DNA from: Gloeotrichia echinulata CP02
GTDB taxonomy: Bacteria; Cyanobacteriota; Cyanobacteriia; Cyanobacteriales; Nostocaceae
Direction of reading: 5' to 3'
Assembly (NCBI GenBank): GCA_038087035.1
Contig: CP051187.1
Span: 3,601,001-3,665,000, forward strand
Length of the DNA: 64,000 nt
The position numbers were made by a program, and so were the translations under genes. The notes below the pieces were generated by a model. That model ran no database searches. It was not told where the DNA came from and worked only from the letters and a program-made list of their open reading frames with translations. This document shows, piece after piece, positions 34,711 to 43,951 of this stretch; position 1 is the stretch's first letter, and each line of letters opens with the position of its first letter.

Positions 34711-35002
34711 AAAATTTCCTTTGTCTTTGTGAGATAGTAAACTGACCGTTAACTAAGATTATGTTCTTTGATTTAATTGCTGTCTATACCTAAAAAATCA
34801 GTAGTTTAACTAAGAAAGTTAACCCTAAACAATCAGTTTCTCATGAGAAAGTTAGTAAATGTCATAAAAAGTCAGGTAAATTCCAAAATATATGTTTTTT
34901 CTAGAGAAACCCTATAAAGTGTAATTACTCAGTTTAATCTATTTATTTGCCTTTAGCAGTAGAATTTTAAACTAGTCTATTGAACTTAAACCATTAAGAA
35001 TT
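34711..35002. promoter_or_regulatory. Divergent promoter region, LGFP gene / AAA-WD40 gene
   Basis: 292 bp, AT-rich, without ORFs. I see no clear operator; promoters for both genes should be here. Confidence 0.4.
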
Positions 35003-37155
35003 ATGACATATTTCAACTACTACAAACTCGGAGGTAGCCTAGAATATCAACACCCGACTTATGTAGTGCGTCAAGCTGATTCTGACCTATACGAAGGGTT
35101 AAAAAATGGCGACTTATGTTATGTCTTAAACTCGCGACAGATGGGTAAGTCTAGCTTGCGAGTACATATCATGAAACAGCTTAAAGAACAAGGAATAAAA
35201 TGTGCTTCTGTTGACTTGACAAGAATTGGTAGCCATGTAACTCCTTCAGAATGGTATGGAGGATTTGTTTCTGAGTTGTTGCGGGGTTTTGGTTTATCCA
35301 AAAAAGTGAATTTTGGAACTTGGTGGCGAGAACGTGAATTTTTACCGCCAAAACAGCGATTGAGTGAATTGATTGATGATGTAATATTAACGGAATTTAC
35401 CGGAAGAATCATTATCTTTATTGATGAAGTTGACAGTATTTTAAGGGTCAGTTTTAAAGATGATTTTTTCGCCTTTATTCGTGCTTGTTATAATCAACGA
35501 GCAGATAATCCAGAATATCAGCGTCTGACTTTTTGTTTGTTGGGGGTGGCGACTCCCTCAAATTTAATTGCTGATAAAAATCGCACACCTTTTAATATAG
35601 GTCGAGCTATCGAATTAACGGGATTTCAATTAGATGAAGTAGCAGCTTTGGTTCATGGTTTAGAAGGAAAAATTACCAGACCAAAAGCGATACTTGAAGA
35701 GGTGTTAAAGTGGACTGGCGGACAACCATTTTTAACTCAAAAGCTTTGTCAATTAATTTGTATTTCTGGTGAGTCATTCCCAGCGTATCAGGAAAGGGAG
35801 TGTGTCGAGGAATTGGTACAAACGCAAATCATCCAAAATTGGGAAGCGCAGGATGAGCCTGAGCATTTACGAACAATTCGCGATCGCCTTTTACAAAATG
35901 CGGAAAATCAGACTGGGCGATTGTTGGGATTATATCAGCAAATCTTACAACAGGGAGAAATACCCGCAGATGATAGCCCTGAACAAATGCAATTGCGGCT
36001 AACTGGATTAATTGTTAAACAGCAAGGTAAATTGCGAATTTATAATTGCATTTATGCCGAGATATTTAATCAAGCATGGCTGGATAAAGTATTGACAAAT
36101 ATTCGACCATATGCACAAGGATTAAATGCTTGGGTTACTTCCAACTTTCAGGATGAGTCGCGTTTATTGCGTGGTCAAACTTTGCAAGATGCTCGTAATT
36201 GGGCTACAGATAAAGGTTTAAGCGATTTAGATCGACGATTTTTAGACGCTAGTCAGGAATTAGAAAAGCGGGATGTTCAAAAGCGATTGCAAGCCGAAGC
36301 AGAAGCATCAACAATTTTGGCTGAAGCCAACGAGGTTTTATTCGTAGCCAATAAAAAAGCTAAACGACGAATTAAGATTGGAGGGAGAATATTAGCGATC
36401 GCCATAATTTTAGCGATGGTTGCTGGAATTTGGGCAAATATGATGATCAAGGATATACAACGGGAGAGAATCAAATTTCTGAGTATCTCTTCCAATGGTT
36501 TATTAAACTCAAATAAAGAACTTGATGCTTTAGTCGCAGCCTTAAAAGCAGCCATTCAATTGAAATCAGCAACTTGGGCAGATGTTAACACTAAAGAATC
36601 GGTAAGATTAGCATTACAACGTGCAAGACAATTACCTCTGGTCATAATGACGGCACAATTAAACTTTGGAATTTGCAGGGTAAGAACATCAAAACCTTAA
36701 GAGGACATAATAGTTATGTTACAAATGTTCGTTTCAGTCCTGATGGTCAAACAATTGGCTCTGCAAGTCAGGATAAAACTATTAAACTCTGGAGTTTAGA
36801 CGGTCAGGAACTGAAAACTTTTAAAGGTCATACTGCCGGAATTACTAGATTTAGCTTTAGTCCTGATGGTAAAATTCTTGCATCTGCAAGTAATGACCGC
36901 ACAATCCGACTTTGGAATGTAAAAAATGGTCAGGAAATTAAAACTATTGAGGGGTATGGTTATGCTTTTTTTAATGTCAGCTTTAGTCCTGATGGGAAAA
37001 AAATTGTTTCCGTCAGTGATGATGGACTTGTTGAACTTTGGAATGCAGAAACTCTCGATTTTCAGCAGCTAATTAATCGGGGTTGTAACTGGTTGGATGA
37101 TTATCTCAATAATAATCCCAATGTAAACGAGACTGATAAACATATTTGTAAATAA
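35003..37155 (+). pseudogene. AAA-like ATPase-WD40 protein, broken by internal deletion and frameshift
   Basis: The first frame (35003-36700, 565 aa) has an AAA_35-type domain: SRQMGKSSLRVHI (Walker A) and IIIFIDEVDSILR (Walker B), then a membrane helix (GRILAIAIILAMVAGIWANM). It stops shortly after LALQRARQLPL. The second frame (36673-37155) carries WD40 repeats ending SASQDKTIKLWSL, SASNDRTIRLWNV and a typical tail (LINRGCNWLDDYLNNNPN). At the join, the other frame reads GHNDGTIKLWNLQGKNIKTL, i.e. a WD repeat already in progress, so the propeller start and several blades are missing and the frames differ. Only about three or four repeats remain of an expected seven or more. Confidence 0.85.
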
Positions 37156-37171
37156 AAACAAGGAATTAATT

Positions 37172-37249
37172 ATGGATCGTCGTCAATTTTTAGCTTTAGC
37201 TGCAGTTAGTTACCTTGCGAATTTGGTTCTTGCGTACTTAACGTGCTAA
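37172..37249 (+). pseudogene. 5' stub of a gene interrupted by a MITE
   Basis: MDRRQFLALAAVSYLANLV looks like a signal-bearing N-terminus with RR. The frame enters the inverted end of the element at 37229 and stops at 37247. I cannot find the rest of the gene beyond the element. Confidence 0.4.
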
Positions 37250-37416
37250 ATTTTTAATTACAGTCGATAACTTTGCTTTACAATCAAGGCTTACAGGCGC
37301 TTCTAGCCAAAAACTTAATCATCTGACCTAAAACGCAGGAAATAATGGCTGTCATCTCAGCCAATCAAGTGTTTCAAGCTTATTTTTCAAAAAATTTAGC
37401 ACGCTAAGTACGCAAG
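37229..37416. mobile_element. MITE (188 bp) with about 27-bp inverted ends
   Basis: CTTGCGTACTTAACGTGCTA (37229 on, continuing AATTTTT) is inverted at about 37390-37416 with one mismatch. No ORF inside. Confidence 0.85.
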
Positions 37417-37580
37417 ACCCGCAATTTCCAGCCCTTACAGCATCAAAAATACCTCAGTTACACCTCCCATTATGACTTAAAATCCACTCAGTAGATCGGG
37501 TATTCATTTTGGTATTTTCCGCAAGCAAAAAGGCATCTTGCTTACTCATTTTTCTTGATGGTAAATGATGGGTTTTGCCT

Positions 37581-37703
37581 CAATACAGTTCAGTTAAGGA
37601 AAATTGTCGTAGGGGCACGGCACGAATAAAATTGTCATTAGAACAAAAAAATTTTGGATGTTCCCTACAGTGTATATGATTCGAGCCTAACTGAACTGTA
37701 TTG
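37581..37703. mobile_element. MITE (123 bp) with 17-bp inverted ends
   Basis: CAATACAGTTCAGTTAAGG and CCTAACTGAACTGTATTG are inverted with one mismatch. A half GTAGGGGCACGGCA palindrome is inside. The region 37417-37580 to its left has no gene I can identify. Confidence 0.8.
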
Positions 37704-37719
37704 GGTTTTACCTGCTATA

Positions 37720-39774
37720 TTATTTTGGCACCGACCAAGAATGCACTTTCCCCAAGGTGACAGGAATTCTATCTTTGACATCAATTGTAAATTGATAAAC
37801 TTTCTTCGCCCTGCGGCCATTTTCGGGGTCAAAAAATTTCAGTTTCACATCCCAACAATCACTATCAAGGCGACAGAAGGGACTTTTTTCTAGTTCAATG
37901 CTGTCAAGTTGCATACCTCTGGCGACGGCTTCGGCAAAGCTAGAAGCAGCTTGAAAAGCATTAGTAGCAGCGAAATTCAGCGCCCGATCTTTGGAAGTTT
38001 GCCCTAAGTTGCTGAGGTCATAATATACCCTTTGCAAAAAGCTGATGAGGGATTTACGTAATTGGGTTTCGTCAGCCGTGGCTTGGGAACTCACACTTTG
38101 CAAAGCTGCATCTACTAAGCTGTTAACTTTCCAGCCGTAAATTCCTCGCGTGTTAATTAATGTAATTACCGGCACAACTTCCCCAGAAAACAGTTCCACG
38201 GTTCTGTCAGTTAACTTACCGGGAATACTCACTCTTTCAATATAATCTTCGCTGTCTTCCGGTTCAATTTGTCCCGCTAACAATAATTGCAAAGTTTCGT
38301 AAACATCCGCCGCAAAGCCGCCAACTGCTTCAATAGCATAAATGGGCGTCAATTCCTGGTTGAGTGTCCAGATTAAAGATTTACCTTCTGCGGGGTTTTG
38401 TTCTAGGTAATCGACAATCTGACGGGCATCGTAAGGATTAGCGGGTGCTATTATACCATCAATTTCTACCGCTGGCATCAGTTGTTTAAAGGAATCCCGT
38501 CTGGCTTCACTGCCGAAGTCGTAGCCTATGATACCCAAGGCGTAGACAAGCTTTGAAGCAGCGCTGGGGGTAATGGCTTCAGTTGTTTCACTCACAGCAA
38601 TAGTAGCAACCGCTACCCCAGATTCTCGTTCCCAGCCAGAGGCTGGGAATGCCTTCTGTAAGGCTCTGCCTTCTGATATAATTAGAGGATCTGCCTCTAT
38701 ACTGGCATTCCCAGATACAACCAGGGAACGAGGAACAGATGTTAACGCCTCTCCCGTGACTAACTCATAAGCACCGGGAATATTTAATTTACCCAGCAAG
38801 CAGCGTTCCGGTTCTTCTACTTCTTCAGGGTCGCAGGGAATGGCACTATTTAAAATGGCTTGACGCACTGCTTCGGCGTTGGGTTGTTCACCTCGTTGCA
38901 ATTGCAGACTCATCAACAAGGCAGAAATACCTGTAACAATAGGTGCGGCGCAACTTGTCCCTTTTTCGCGGATGGGTTCTTCTGTTCCCGGTTGTGCGCC
39001 TAAGATATTTTCGCCGTTAGCCATGACACCTTTATGTTGATACTCTCCCCCGTAGTTGCTAAATTTAAACGGCTGTCCATCATCGCGGATTGCACCCACG
39101 GTGATGACACCAGGGAGAATCGCAGGAATACACCAACATTCACCTTTATCATTGCCACCGGGAGCTACAATTAGAATATTATTATCCTGGCATTGTTTCA
39201 CAGCACGGGCAAATAAATCTGGGGCTACTCCAGTTTGGGTGGGGTGACAAGCGGCGATATGGATGATATTTGCACCCCATTGCAAAGCCGTGTTAATGGC
39301 GTGGGTGAGATTGACGGGAGAAATGAAATTATCGTCAGCGAAAGAAATGGGAATATTAATTGCTGTACACAGGGGTGCAATCCCAGGGGCTGGTGTGCCG
39401 TGTTGCCCTAAGATAGTGCTAGAAATGTGCGTAGCATGGCTAGATAATTCGATGCGTCGCCTAATAGCTGCGGGGAAGGGTGCAAAAAAGGCTTCTCGTT
39501 CTTCTTTCGCTGCTTCTTTATCGTGGTCTGGGTCTGATTTTTTGGCTTTTTGTTGTTGGTTAAATTCTAAATATAAGTTGAGATAATAAAAGTATTCTTC
39601 GTTAAGTTCGATATCTTCTGCCCAGTAGGGTTTAAATTGAGTAAAATTTGCACCTTGAAAGCAACTGCGTTCTAAGTCTGCTGGACCGTCGAGGATAGCA
39701 ATTCTAATGCGGTGGTCGCCTTTTGTGCGTGTCCAAATTTGGGGAATTCCGGGAATATCGGTAAGGTCTGGCAT
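37720..39774 (-). CDS. PatG-like cyanobactin macrocyclase (oxidase domain absent)
   Basis: 684 residues. A subtilisin-like domain has the triad Asp29 (IAILDGPADLE), His113 (SSHATHISS) and Ser274 (GTSCAAPIVTG), with oxyanion Asn208. The Asp-to-His spacing is 84 residues against 35 in the PatA-like protein of this cluster; the extra ~49 residues (charged helices, QQQKAKKSDPDHDKEAAKEE and on) sit where PatG macrocyclases carry their macrocyclisation insertion. The C-terminal half (about 405-684) is the PatA/PatG C-terminal domain, shared with the 44372 gene (GYDFGSEARRDSFKQLMP, RLDSDCWDVKLKFFDPEN). PatG normally has an N-terminal oxidase for azoline oxidation; it is missing, as in clusters without heterocyclase. 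Predicted to remove the FAGDGAE follower and join the ends of the core. Confidence 0.82.
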   Translation of the reverse strand: MPDLTDIPGIPQIWTRTKGDHRIRIAILDGPADLERSCFQGANFTQFKPYWAEDIELNEEYFYYLNLYLEFNQQQKAKKSDPDHDKEAAKEEREAFFAPFPAAIRRRIELSSHATHISSTILGQHGTPAPGIAPLCTAINIPISFADDNFISPVNLTHAINTALQWGANIIHIAACHPTQTGVAPDLFARAVKQCQDNNILIVAPGGNDKGECWCIPAILPGVITVGAIRDDGQPFKFSNYGGEYQHKGVMANGENILGAQPGTEEPIREKGTSCAAPIVTGISALLMSLQLQRGEQPNAEAVRQAILNSAIPCDPEEVEEPERCLLGKLNIPGAYELVTGEALTSVPRSLVVSGNASIEADPLIISEGRALQKAFPASGWERESGVAVATIAVSETTEAITPSAASKLVYALGIIGYDFGSEARRDSFKQLMPAVEIDGIIAPANPYDARQIVDYLEQNPAEGKSLIWTLNQELTPIYAIEAVGGFAADVYETLQLLLAGQIEPEDSEDYIERVSIPGKLTDRTVELFSGEVVPVITLINTRGIYGWKVNSLVDAALQSVSSQATADETQLRKSLISFLQRVYYDLSNLGQTSKDRALNFAATNAFQAASSFAEAVARGMQLDSIELEKSPFCRLDSDCWDVKLKFFDPENGRRAKKVYQFTIDVKDRIPVTLGKVHSWSVPK

Positions 39775-39841
39775 GGGTTTTGTGGGTGTTATAATTTGTG
39801 TTATAATTATGGATGAAAAGTCTAATTTTTTAATTAAATTA

Positions 39842-40258
39842 ATGTCCGCTAAAGATATTTTTCATGATGCTGTTAGGATAGGGTTAGAAAAAGAAGGTTG
39901 GGTGATTACAGATGATCCTCTTGAAATTGAAATCGGTGGTGTTGAAATGTACATTGATTTAGGTGCAGATCAGATTTTGGCAGCCGAAAGAGAGGAAAAT
40001 AAGATAGCAGTTGAGATTAAGAGTTTTATAGGATCATCCAATATTTCTCAATTTCATACAGCAGTTGGCCAATGTTTCAATTATCAGATTGCTCTTGAAG
40101 AAAAAGAACCAGAACGAGTTTTGTATTTGGCTGTTCCTTTAGGTACTTATCAAAGTTTTTTTACTTTACCATTTATTCAAATGGTGCTGCAACGTTCTCA
40201 ACTGAAACTTATCGTTTATGATCCAGTAAATGAGGTAATTGTAAAATGGATAAATTAG
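39842..40258 (+). CDS. xisH: XisH family protein (element-excision controlling factor)
   Basis: 138 residues from MSAKDIFHDAV (39842). The frame is open further upstream but that part overlaps the patG start region. Motifs: RIGLEKEGWVITDDPLEIEI, then a PD-(D/E)XK-like core YIDLGADQILAAEREENKIA and VEIKSFIGSSNISQFHTAVG. XisH was named as a factor for excision of the nitrogen-fixation fdxN element in Anabaena, but the many XisH/XisI pairs in cyanobacteria are not near such elements and their general role is unknown. The gene overlaps xisI by 13 bp. Confidence 0.9.
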   Translation: MSAKDIFHDAVRIGLEKEGWVITDDPLEIEIGGVEMYIDLGADQILAAEREENKIAVEIKSFIGSSNISQFHTAVGQCFNYQIALEEKEPERVLYLAVPLGTYQSFFTLPFIQMVLQRSQLKLIVYDPVNEVIVKWIN

Positions 40259-40581
40259 AACAATATCGTGGTTATATCCAACAATTGTTAACGGAATATG
40301 CTCAACCAAGTTCGGAAAATTCTGAAATCGAAAAACAATTTATTTCTGATGTGGTTCATGACCATTATCAATTGGTATATGTTGGGTGGAAAAACAGAAG
40401 GCGTACTTATGGTTGTGTTTTGCATTTGGATATTAAAGATAATAAAATTTGGATACAACATGATGGAACTGAAATTGGCATAGCAGATGAGTTAGTTAAA
40501 TTAGGAGTGCCGAAAGAAGATATTGTGTTAGCATTTCATGAACCTTTGGTGAGACAATATACAGGTTTTGCAGTTGGTTAA
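40246..40581 (+). CDS. xisI: XisI family protein
   Basis: 111 residues. MDKLEQYRGYIQQLLTEYAQ and then DHYQLVYVGWKNRRRTYGCV, LHLDIKDNKIWIQHDGTEIG, and GVPKEDIVLAFHEPLVRQYT are the standard XisI blocks. Always found next to xisH, here with a 13-bp overlap (translational coupling likely). The pair probably acts together; molecular function unknown. Confidence 0.92.
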   Translation: MDKLEQYRGYIQQLLTEYAQPSSENSEIEKQFISDVVHDHYQLVYVGWKNRRRTYGCVLHLDIKDNKIWIQHDGTEIGIADELVKLGVPKEDIVLAFHEPLVRQYTGFAVG

Positions 40582-40622
40582 TTGAAATATGAATTTAACA
40601 GAATTATGGGAAATAATTACCT

Positions 40623-41228
40623 ATGTCCTACAGTGATTTTACTCTCAGGAAAGTCAAGCAAACCTTTGGGATAAATACCGTTGAAGGTAAAAGATTTCTG
40701 CCAGAAATTGAACCAATTGCTGCTAGTGCTACTCTGACAGATTTTTTAGAAGAAAGTTTACCCTTAGCCATAGCCACAGGAAGTGAAAAAGCACGTTCTG
40801 AGTTAATCATTAGTCCGGTTTTAGTAGAAGTCCGCAAGATTTTACAACGAAAAATTAGTCTATTCTCTGGTGCTGATTTTACTGTAGATACCGCTTTAGG
40901 ATTGAATGGAGTTTGTGATTTTGTTCTCAGTCGTTCACCAGAACAGTTAGAAGTTGAAGCACCAGCAGTTATGATTGTGGAAGCAAAAAAATCAGACTTG
41001 AATCCAGGTATTGGACAGTGTATTGCCGAAATGATTGCTGCTCAAAAATTTAATGAAATTAATAATCAAGCTATTTCTCCAATTTATGGTAGTGTCACCA
41101 ATGGTACTGCTTGGCGATTTCTGCAATTAACAGGACAAACTGTGACAATTGATTTTACAGATTATCCACTTCCTCCTGTTGATGTAATATTAGGCATTTT
41201 GATGTATATGGTAACTTCTGCTAATTAG
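40623..41228 (+). CDS. PD-(D/E)XK-like hypothetical protein
   Basis: 201 residues. GVCDFVLSRSPEQLEVEAPA and VMIVEAKKSDLNPGIGQCIA give D...E-A-K spacing of a PD-(D/E)XK nuclease core, followed by the QC-AEM-AA helix seen in several restriction-like or type I R-subunit-like N-terminal domains. I do not recognise a named family. It lies 41 bp after xisI in the same direction and could belong with it. Confidence 0.7.
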   Translation: MSYSDFTLRKVKQTFGINTVEGKRFLPEIEPIAASATLTDFLEESLPLAIATGSEKARSELIISPVLVEVRKILQRKISLFSGADFTVDTALGLNGVCDFVLSRSPEQLEVEAPAVMIVEAKKSDLNPGIGQCIAEMIAAQKFNEINNQAISPIYGSVTNGTAWRFLQLTGQTVTIDFTDYPLPPVDVILGILMYMVTSAN

Positions 41229-41252
41229 TCAATCTTGAGTAGTCAATCTTGA

Positions 41253-41401
41253 GTAGGGTGCGTTACGGCTATGAAAATATTTGAGACAAAGAGAAAATGA
41301 AAATTAGCCGTAACGCACCAGATGATTTGGCGGTGCGTTAGGCGCTGGGATAGTTCTGTGGTGACAAATCATATCGAAAATATGCGCCTAACACACCCTA
41401 C
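41253..41401. mobile_element. MITE-like element with GTAGGGTGCGTTA ends
   Basis: GTAGGGTGCGTTA (41253 on) and TAACACACCCTAC (ending 41401) are inverted with one mismatch; inside are further GTAACGCACC/GGTGCGTTA inversions. Relatives at 46361-46440 and, one-sided, 60116-60180. Confidence 0.8.
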
Positions 41402-41485
41402 AGGCAATCTTGATTCACAGCTAAGTTAAGATATATATATGTCAATTGTCATCTAGTCCTCCATCATATAAAATCAAAAACTTTT

Positions 41486-41803
41486 ATGAAAGCCATCCAA
41501 GCTACAGGAAAAATCGATGCTGAAGGTCAATTATCTTTAGATAAACCCATTCAAGTAACTGTACCTAGTTCAGTGCGAGTGATTATTTTATTTGCAGAAT
41601 CAGAAGCTGATACCACTGAATTTTCGCAAAATATTAGTGAATATCAACAGCGTCATCTCATGTCGTCAAAGGAATTAGCACAGGAATTAAAACAGGCGTT
41701 GACTGAGGCTGGCTATGACTCTAGAGAGAAAATTATTGACCTTGTGCAAGAGGTGAAAAGAGAAATAATCAACTCATTTGGTAATACAAGCTTAAATTTG
41801 TAA
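41486..41803 (+). CDS. Small hypothetical protein, antitoxin-like
   Basis: 105 residues. MKAIQATGKIDAEGQLSLDK opens like AbrB-type or DUF-type antitoxin N-termini (K-A-x-x-x-G-x-I-D-x-x-G-x-L-x-L), followed by VTVPSSVRVIILF and a helical C-terminus. No toxin gene is adjacent. Its 3' end overlaps the convergent prenyltransferase gene by about 35 bp. Confidence 0.6.
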   Translation: MKAIQATGKIDAEGQLSLDKPIQVTVPSSVRVIILFAESEADTTEFSQNISEYQQRHLMSSKELAQELKQALTEAGYDSREKIIDLVQEVKREIINSFGNTSLNL

Positions 41804-42641
41804 TTGCTCCACTAATTAACTCTTTCTCAGGAAAACCCACAATTACATGATTTACTGGTTTATTTATATAAAAATTATGAACTCGTTTTGCCATATCATT
41901 CCTTAAGTTGTAGATAAAGTTATTCGGGTCTAACGGGTGATAATGAAGAGTTTTCTCTTGCTTATCTCTGCTCAAAGAAACCGTAAAATTTGAAGAATAT
42001 TTCAATAATTCTAAAGCCGATGTTGATAAAACTTTTGCTAGTTGAAGCTGGACATCAACTCGTTCAAATTCATGTCGCTTAATTTCAGGATACAGCTTGA
42101 TATCACTACGACCATTGAAGCAAAAATCAAAACCGACTAATAAATAATTGCCAACTATAAGCGCTCGCAAATCTTGACTGTCGCCATGTATAGCAATTGC
42201 GGTTTCAACTTTTTCTGGATAGTCTTTAATGATAAACCAGAATTTTAATCGGGAATCTTCAAATTCATTTCGCAAATCTATTCCTGTAAAAATTGTTGAC
42301 ACTTTTCTAAAATCAAAGTCATTGCCCAAAAATTGCTCGATTAGTCCATAATCAAACTTCACATCAGCCCTCGCTTCTACTTTGCGGAAAAAATTAAGCA
42401 CATGATTGAATTGCTGCTGGTAGTTATCCCGAAACAATATGTTAAACCGAGCGGCATAAATTTTATCTTGTTCCAATTTACAGGAACACTCAATTGCACA
42501 ATCTTTAATTTTTTCTACAAAGCTTTCAAAAATATCTAGAGGATAGAAATATTCAATATCAAAAGCTTGTTTATGTTCGTTAATATAACGAATATTATGA
42601 TTTACATTGTTCAGATTTTGATTAGATACAATCATTATCAA
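41769..42641 (-). CDS. LynF/TruF/PatF-family cyanobactin prenyltransferase
   Basis: 290 residues, the normal length. Blocks that match my memory of PatF/TruF: AARFNILFRDNYQQQFNHVL, NFFRKVEARADVKFDYGLIE, FTGIDLRNEFEDSRLKFWFI, GNYLLVGFDFCFNGRSDIKL, and the C-terminal ISGAITNLSLYYQMS. These enzymes have an ABBA barrel and transfer dimethylallyl groups to Tyr, Ser, Thr or Trp side chains or to termini; PatF itself has no detected activity, so activity here is uncertain. Of possible acceptors, core E2 has two Trp, core E1 one Trp plus Ser/Thr, core E3 one Tyr. Same strand as the precursor genes, downstream of them. Confidence 0.88.
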   Translation of the reverse strand: MIMIVSNQNLNNVNHNIRYINEHKQAFDIEYFYPLDIFESFVEKIKDCAIECSCKLEQDKIYAARFNILFRDNYQQQFNHVLNFFRKVEARADVKFDYGLIEQFLGNDFDFRKVSTIFTGIDLRNEFEDSRLKFWFIIKDYPEKVETAIAIHGDSQDLRALIVGNYLLVGFDFCFNGRSDIKLYPEIKRHEFERVDVQLQLAKVLSTSALELLKYSSNFTVSLSRDKQEKTLHYHPLDPNNFIYNLRNDMAKRVHNFYINKPVNHVIVGFPEKELISGAITNLSLYYQMS

Positions 42642-42658
42642 TTATTATTCCTTTAATT

Positions 42659-42735
42659 ATGCCTAGAAAAACTCGAACTTTCAAACGTGGATATTATTAT
42701 CACATTACTACCAGTTGCAAAGTTAATGTTACTTG
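42659..42735 (+). pseudogene. N-terminal fragment of a REP-associated Y1 transposase-like gene
   Basis: MPRKTRTFKRGYYYHITTSC followed by KVNV resembles the opening of Y1 transposases of the REP-associated (RAYT) type (basic start, then YYHI-T). The sequence then runs directly into the precursor-flank repeat, so the gene was cut at the edge of the repeated cassette. Confidence 0.45.
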
Positions 42736-43062
42736 TTTCGTGGACAACTTCTTCAGAATTAAAGAAGACTTTGTTGGTGAAAAAGACTGTTATTAGTGAA
42801 GGGTAATAATTCCAGCAGTCGCAATTCACCAGAAACTTTTAGTTAGTGCGATCGCACTTTGTCATACTTTTGAAAAAGCGATCGCTCTATCAACAAGGTA
42901 TTGTTAGCCAGAGCGATCGCTTTTCTCACCCCCCCGTACCAGGTATCCGAAACCCCCGAACTGACAGAGGTTTAAGGTCAATTCATCGAGACGAACCGTG
43001 CTACAAGGGAAGTGGAAAAAGACTTTTGACCTTTTTTGAGGTGAGTGATAGAATTGAGGTGA

Positions 43063-43206
43063 CTACTCCGCCCCGTCACCCGCAAAAGGACTGTCGCTCG
43101 TGTTGTGCCGCCATTGGGGTGTCACCTGACCCTGTTGGTCAGAGGTGGCTGTGGTTTCTCTTGCTACAGGTGCAGCTTGTTGGGGGCGCAAGTTTCTCTT
43201 TTTCAT
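43063..43206 (-). CDS. Cyanobactin precursor peptide E1
   Basis: 47 residues: leader MKKRNLRPQQAAPVARETTA, then TSDQQGQVTP, core region QWRHNTSDSP, and follower FAGDGAE. The opening (M-x-K-x-N-L/I-x-P-Q-Q-x-x-P-V) and follower (FAGDxAE) match the anacyclamide-type precursor pattern; the residue before the follower is proline, as PatG-type macrocyclases prefer. The exact N-terminal cut is not fixed by eye; Pro-Gln or Thr-Pro are candidates. I chose the ATG at 43206 because AAGGA lies about 8 nt upstream and the same start is shared by E2. No cysteine in the core. Confidence 0.88.
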   Translation of the reverse strand: MKKRNLRPQQAAPVARETTATSDQQGQVTPQWRHNTSDSPFAGDGAE

Positions 43207-43570
43207 GAGATTTTCCTTTTGTAATTGTACTTGTTTTGTGGACAACTTCTTCACAATTGAAGAAGACTTTGTTGGTGAATTTGACTGTTATTAGTGAAGG
43301 GTAATAATTCCACCAGTCGCAATTCACACCAAACTTTTTGTTAGTGCAATGCTGCTGAGGTTTGGCGATCGCTCGTGTCATACTTTTGAAAAAGCGATCG
43401 CTCTTGCTCAACATATTGTGATGAGCGCTTTTCTCACCCCCCCGTACCAGGTATCCGAAACCCCCGAACTGACAGAGGTTTAGGGTCAATTCATCGAGGC
43501 GAACTGTGCTACAAGGGATGTAGAAAAAGACTTTTGACCTTTTTTGAGGTGAGTGATAGAATTGAGGTGA

Positions 43571-43729
43571 CTACTCCGCCCCGTCACCCGCAAAAGGAGC
43601 AAATTCATTTCCATTTTGCCATTCCCATGAGCCAAAAAGGGGTGTCACTTGACCCTGTTGGTCAGAGGTGGCTGTGGTTTCTCTTGCTACAGGTGCAGCT
43701 TGTTGGGGGCGCAAGTTTCTCTTTTTCAT
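43571..43729 (-). CDS. Cyanobactin precursor peptide E2
   Basis: 52 residues. Leader identical to E1 through QVTP, then core LFGSWEWQNGNEFAP and follower FAGDGAE. The core has two Trp and two Phe and ends in Pro. AAGGA lies upstream of the ATG. The frame is longer upstream (to 43777) but that part is non-coding flank, as shown by the same extension at E1. Together with patA and patG genes the predicted product is a ~15-residue cyclic peptide, possibly prenylated on Trp. Confidence 0.88.
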   Translation of the reverse strand: MKKRNLRPQQAAPVARETTATSDQQGQVTPLFGSWEWQNGNEFAPFAGDGAE

Positions 43730-43951
43730 GAGATTTTCCTTTTGTAATTGTACTTGTTTTGTGGACAACTTCTTCACAATTGAAGAAGACTTTGTTGGTG
43801 AATTTGACTGTTATTAGTGAAGGGTAATAATTCCACCAGTCGCAATTCACACCAAACTTTTTGTTAGTGCAATGCTGCTGAGGTTTGGCGATCGCTCTAT
43901 AGTTTTGTCCATGCGATCATGTCACACCACCCCCAGACTCCCGTGAAGCGA

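Noticed and set aside
43139..43489. Longer ORFs across the cyanobactin precursor flanks
   Set aside because: Shadow frames; the duplicated flanks make them recur, while the precursor frames have ribosome sites and the conserved follower.
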